NCBI GenBank assembly: GCA_016946835.1
Contig: JACVTC010000067.1
Location: 939,501 to 1,003,500, forward strand
DNA from: Neocallimastix lanati (nom. inval.)
Lineage: Eukaryota; Neocallimastigomycota; Neocallimastigomycetes; Neocallimastigales; Neocallimastigaceae
Length of the DNA: 64,000 nt
Direction: 5' to 3'
A program made the position numbers and the translations under genes. Of the stretch, positions 61,501 through 64,000 are shown one piece after another (position 1 is the first letter of the stretch; every line of letters starts with the position of its first letter). The notes beneath the pieces were generated by a model. That model was given only the letters and a program-made list of their open reading frames with translations, had not been told where the DNA came from and ran no database searches.

Positions 61501-61518
61501 TCCCCGATATCGCCACCA
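61501..61518 (-). other. Candidate primer-binding site of the Ty3/gypsy element
   Basis: Six nucleotides inside the 5' LTR the minus strand reads TGGTGGCGATATCGGGGA. It begins TGG, as needed to pair with a tRNA 3'-CCA, and would match a tRNA ending TCCCCGATATCGCCACCA. No tRNA gene in the window has this end, so the primer is not identified. Confidence 0.5.
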
Positions 61519-61524
61519 TATAAA

Positions 61525-61843
61525 TGTTAAGGTTTTAGAGAATTAAATAAAAATAAAGTAAGGAAACACAAATTTTATTTATTTATTTATTATTTTTATT
61601 TATAAATTTATTTTATTTTATTTTATTTTATTTTATTTTTTTTGATGATATTTAAAAATTAGTAGCAAAATTTACAACTATTTATACTTTTTTTCAAGGC
61701 ATAAAAGTTGTTCTTGCCACTAAATTACATTTTATTTATTTTTTTTTTTTAAAAACTATTAAATTTAAATTGATTGTTATAATTAATTATATAAAATTTA
61801 ATTATAACAATATAAATAAAATACATTTATAATATTAATAAAA

Positions 61844-61896
<53 letters not shown>

Positions 61897-62392
61897 TTAT
61901 TTATTTAAAAATATCTAAAATATTACTAATAAGAATTTATTTAATTGGCTATAATTTTTATTACAATCTGTTAAAATATTCAAATAAAAATAAAAATACT
62001 ATTCTAATATAAAGGTTTTTAATAAAATAAAATATTTTTCAATATAAAATAAAACATTTCGATATAAAATTTTATAATAAAAAGTTAAAATATAATATAT
62101 AAATTTTTAATTATCAATATATAAAAATATTATTAATATAAATTTTCATTATTAATATAAAAAAAATAAGATTTATTATTAATATTGCTAATATAAGTTT
62201 TAAATATATAAAAATATTACTATTAATATAAGATTTAATATAAAAATATAAAGTTTAATATAATTTTTGATTTAATTTTTGATCTTTGGATTTAAAAATT
62301 TATTAAAGTACAAAAATAATAATGTACACATAATGTATTAGAAATAAATCGTAGATTTAATTAAGAATGCATTATTTAGTACATTCTTATCA
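61525..62392 (-). repeat. 5' LTR of the Ty3/gypsy element
   Basis: 868 bp, the partner of 54255-55121. In element orientation it starts TGATAAGAATG and ends CCTTAACA, so it has TG...CA ends. It should carry the promoter (U3) and the transcript start. The poly-T run of 49 (61846-61894) matches the other LTR exactly. Confidence 0.95.
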
Positions 62393-62396
62393 AGTT
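62393..62396. other. Target-site duplication, right copy (AGTT)
   Basis: AGTT immediately follows the LTR terminal CA and matches 54251-54254. Confidence 0.8.
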
Positions 62397-62405
62397 AGTA
62401 AAATT

Positions 62406-62482
62406 AGAACTTTGGTTCAATGGTTAGTTACATTGACCATGACCAATACTTCATGGGTTCGACTCACACCTCAACCCATTTT
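62406..62482 (+). ncRNA. tRNA-like sequence with Pol III A and B boxes next to the LTR
   Basis: TGGTTCAATGG (62413-62423) fits the A box and GGGTTCGACTC (62455-62465) fits the B box. The 42-base separation is that of a tRNA, and a TTTT terminator-like run lies at 62479-62482. Acceptor-stem pairing and a clean anticodon stem-loop are missing (ATTG/CAAT around an 8-base loop is the best available). So this is a tRNA relic, a tRNA-derived SINE head or another Pol III unit rather than a functional tRNA. It starts about 14 bp from the Ty3-type element. Confidence 0.45.
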
Positions 62483-63513
62483 GCATAAATAATTATTTTA
62501 TTAATTATTTTATTAATTATTAATAATATCTTCTTGAATATTCTTTCTGTATAAAATTATAGAAAGTTAAAGATTCTTTCGGTTCGTAATTCAACCGAAA
62601 TGAATTTAGAAATTCTTATTATATAAATTATTTTATTCTTTTTTGATAAGATTCATTTTCATCAATTAAAATCTATATTCTAGAAACTTTACATTATTAA
62701 TTATTACAAACATATTTCTAAATATTTCTTTAAAATTATTTTTACATGTTAAAACTGTTTTTCCGTTAAAAGTATAAATAGTGCGAACTTCACGAATGAA
62801 AATATTTTTCTTCGTGCTTTTATTAATAATAATTAACGTATAAGTAATTCGAAATATTACCTTGTTGATTAATATTAATAATTATTTTAAATTTTATAAT
62901 TAATAAAAAATATTTCTAATAAAACGAATTATTTATACAGATAGTGTAAACCTATTGAGTTTTCTCCTTTCTGTGTTTCTATATCTCATCCCGCCTTTAC
63001 AATAGAAGCACCTCCGTTACAATAAAAGCACCTGCTAATCCAAGCCCTCAATACCTTTACGCTATCCCGCAGACATTCTACCGTACTTTTAGGAATTCTA
63101 CTTTCTCAATATCTTTTGGCAATCGTTGGGTTTCTACTTTTACTATTCTACTATTAAAGAACAAATACCTATTCTTCCGGTTCTCTCTATCTTAGTCTAA
63201 TAATCTTTTAATAAATCTTCTTATCTACTATCTCTTTAACACCGGACTTCTATATCTTTTAATCTCGGATTTTATCTCCTCCCAGACGAATAATTACTGC
63301 CTATTGATTCCTATTCAAATTATCACCTTGTCTGTTTTGAGTTACCTTCACTATTATATAATTCAATCCTTTGAATCTATTATATTACCGGATAATCCTA
63401 ATCCTATGGTTGTTGAAATTAATTCTTATAACAAAAATTCTTGTACTACCCGATCAAATAATTCAATTTAAATTTGTACTACCCTATTAAGATAAAACTT
63501 GCGTTACCTTAAC

Positions 63514-63559
<46 letters not shown>

Positions 63560-63755
63560 TAGATAATATTAAATTAATCTTGTATTACCTTAACCCTTTA
63601 AAATTAATTCTAATATTTACCAACAAAATTAATTTATAATTAGATAAATAATATTAAATTAATTTAGTAAGAAAAATTTTTAATTTTTAGATAAATATTT
63701 TAAATTAATTTAGTGAATAAATCAATTAGTTTTAGTAATTTTTAAATTAGTTTAG

Positions 63756-63797
<42 letters not shown>

Positions 63798-64000
63798 ATA
63801 ATAATAATAATATTAATAATTGTAATAATAATTTTTTATTTTTAATTATTTTAATAAATTACTTGCTTGAAATAATAGCAAGAAAAACCTGTTCAATTTT
63901 ATTTTTTTTTATTTATTTATTTAAAAAGCGTTTATACGAGCGAATAGAGCTCATATACAGAGTTAGAAGAATTGTCTTCTTTAGTGTTGCACTCGACGAA
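62483..64000. other. Right-end non-coding region, possibly part of another element
   Basis: Contains an 8-bp perfect hairpin (62577-62600), a TATAAATA box at 62773-62780 with a CACGAA...TTCGTG hairpin just after it (62791-62816), and a C/T-rich, less A+T-biased block (62935-63490). That block has AATAGAAGCACCTCC and AATAAAAGCACCTGC as a diverged direct repeat near 63001-63034. Two poly-A runs (63519-63555, 63760-63795) follow, then coding-neutral sequence to the edge. No protein frame is recognised. A TATA box followed by a long non-coding leader would suit an LTR/leader of a second retroelement continuing off the window. Confidence 0.45.
62577..62600. other. Perfect 8-bp hairpin TTTCGGTT...AACCGAAA
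   Basis: TTTCGGTT and AACCGAAA flank an 8-base loop (CGTAATTC). Its G+C-containing stem is unusual in this A+T-rich background. Role unknown. Confidence 0.7.

Larger units (their letters stand above)
54255..62392 (-). mobile_element. Complete Ty3/gypsy LTR retrotransposon, 8.1 kb
   Basis: The element is transcribed on the minus strand. It is bounded by LTRs 54255-55121 and 61525-62392 that begin and end TG...CA, and flanked by AGTT duplications. In its own orientation it runs 5' LTR, possible PBS (61518-61501), a long leader of about 1.45 kb with a tandem repeat, gag (60049-59138), a -1 frameshift signal, pol (open from the overlap to 55140) and 3' LTR. Pol order is protease, reverse transcriptase, RNase H, integrase with a GPY/F-like module, which defines Ty3/gypsy. 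All catalytic residues of RT and IN are present and no frame is broken. LTR identity is nearly complete. The element therefore looks recent and potentially active. Confidence 0.95.

Noticed and set aside
62406-62482. A bona fide tRNA gene
   Set aside because: A and B boxes fit, but acceptor arms do not pair and the anticodon loop is not standard, so it is listed only as tRNA-like.

Overview
This is a eukaryotic nuclear window with extreme A+T content. It is full of poly-A/poly-T runs and di-, tri-, tetra- and pentanucleotide repeats, and its genes are split by short GT-AG introns. The base composition, Asn-rich and acidic low-complexity proteins, a decayed ricin-lectin/Thr-linker/CBM18 chitin-binding gene, and an intronless bacterial-looking alpha/beta hydrolase together suggest an anaerobic gut fungus (Neocallimastigomycota). 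That assignment is an inference; nothing in the window proves it.

Host genes, left to right: the 3' end of an NPRL3/NPR3 homologue (GATOR1/SEACIT subunit, +); the TFIIA large subunit TOA1 (+, 7 exons); a 713-residue RhoGAP protein (-, 9 exons); an F-box protein with Asn/Thr tracts (+, 3 exons); a secreted or membrane histidine phosphatase (-, 2 exons); an intronless alpha/beta hydrolase (+); a CCCH/CHY zinc-finger protein (+, 2 exons); COP9 signalosome subunit CSN5 with an intact JAMM motif (+, 9 exons); and a 68-residue two-helix membrane protein (-). I rebuilt exon structures by reading splice sites, phase and family conservation. All joined frames close without internal stops.

Mobile and decayed DNA fills much of the rest. 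At 19.0-22.9 kb lies a broken APE-type LINE (-) with endonuclease and reverse transcriptase motifs in order and an internal 47-bp minisatellite. At 23.2-23.8 kb is a separate LINE 3' end followed by a perfect hairpin. At 29.5-31.0 kb and 52.9-54.0 kb are Ty1/copia relics, and at 31.3-32.3 kb a gag-like relic. At 42.0-46.1 kb are two decayed accessory genes: a lectin/CBM18 gene (-) and an unidentified protein (+).

The most notable item is a complete, young Ty3/gypsy element on the minus strand (54255-62392). It has nearly identical 867/868-bp LTRs, a 4-bp target duplication, and separate gag and pol frames. The gag end carries a canonical T TTA AAC slippery heptamer, then a 7-nt spacer and a predicted H-type pseudoknot, while pol stays open in the -1 frame. 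This is a complete programmed -1 frameshift cassette. The element abuts a tRNA-like sequence with Pol III A and B boxes, as expected of Ty3-type targeting. The last 1.5 kb is non-coding, with a hairpin, a TATA-like box and C/T-rich DNA that may be the edge of another element.
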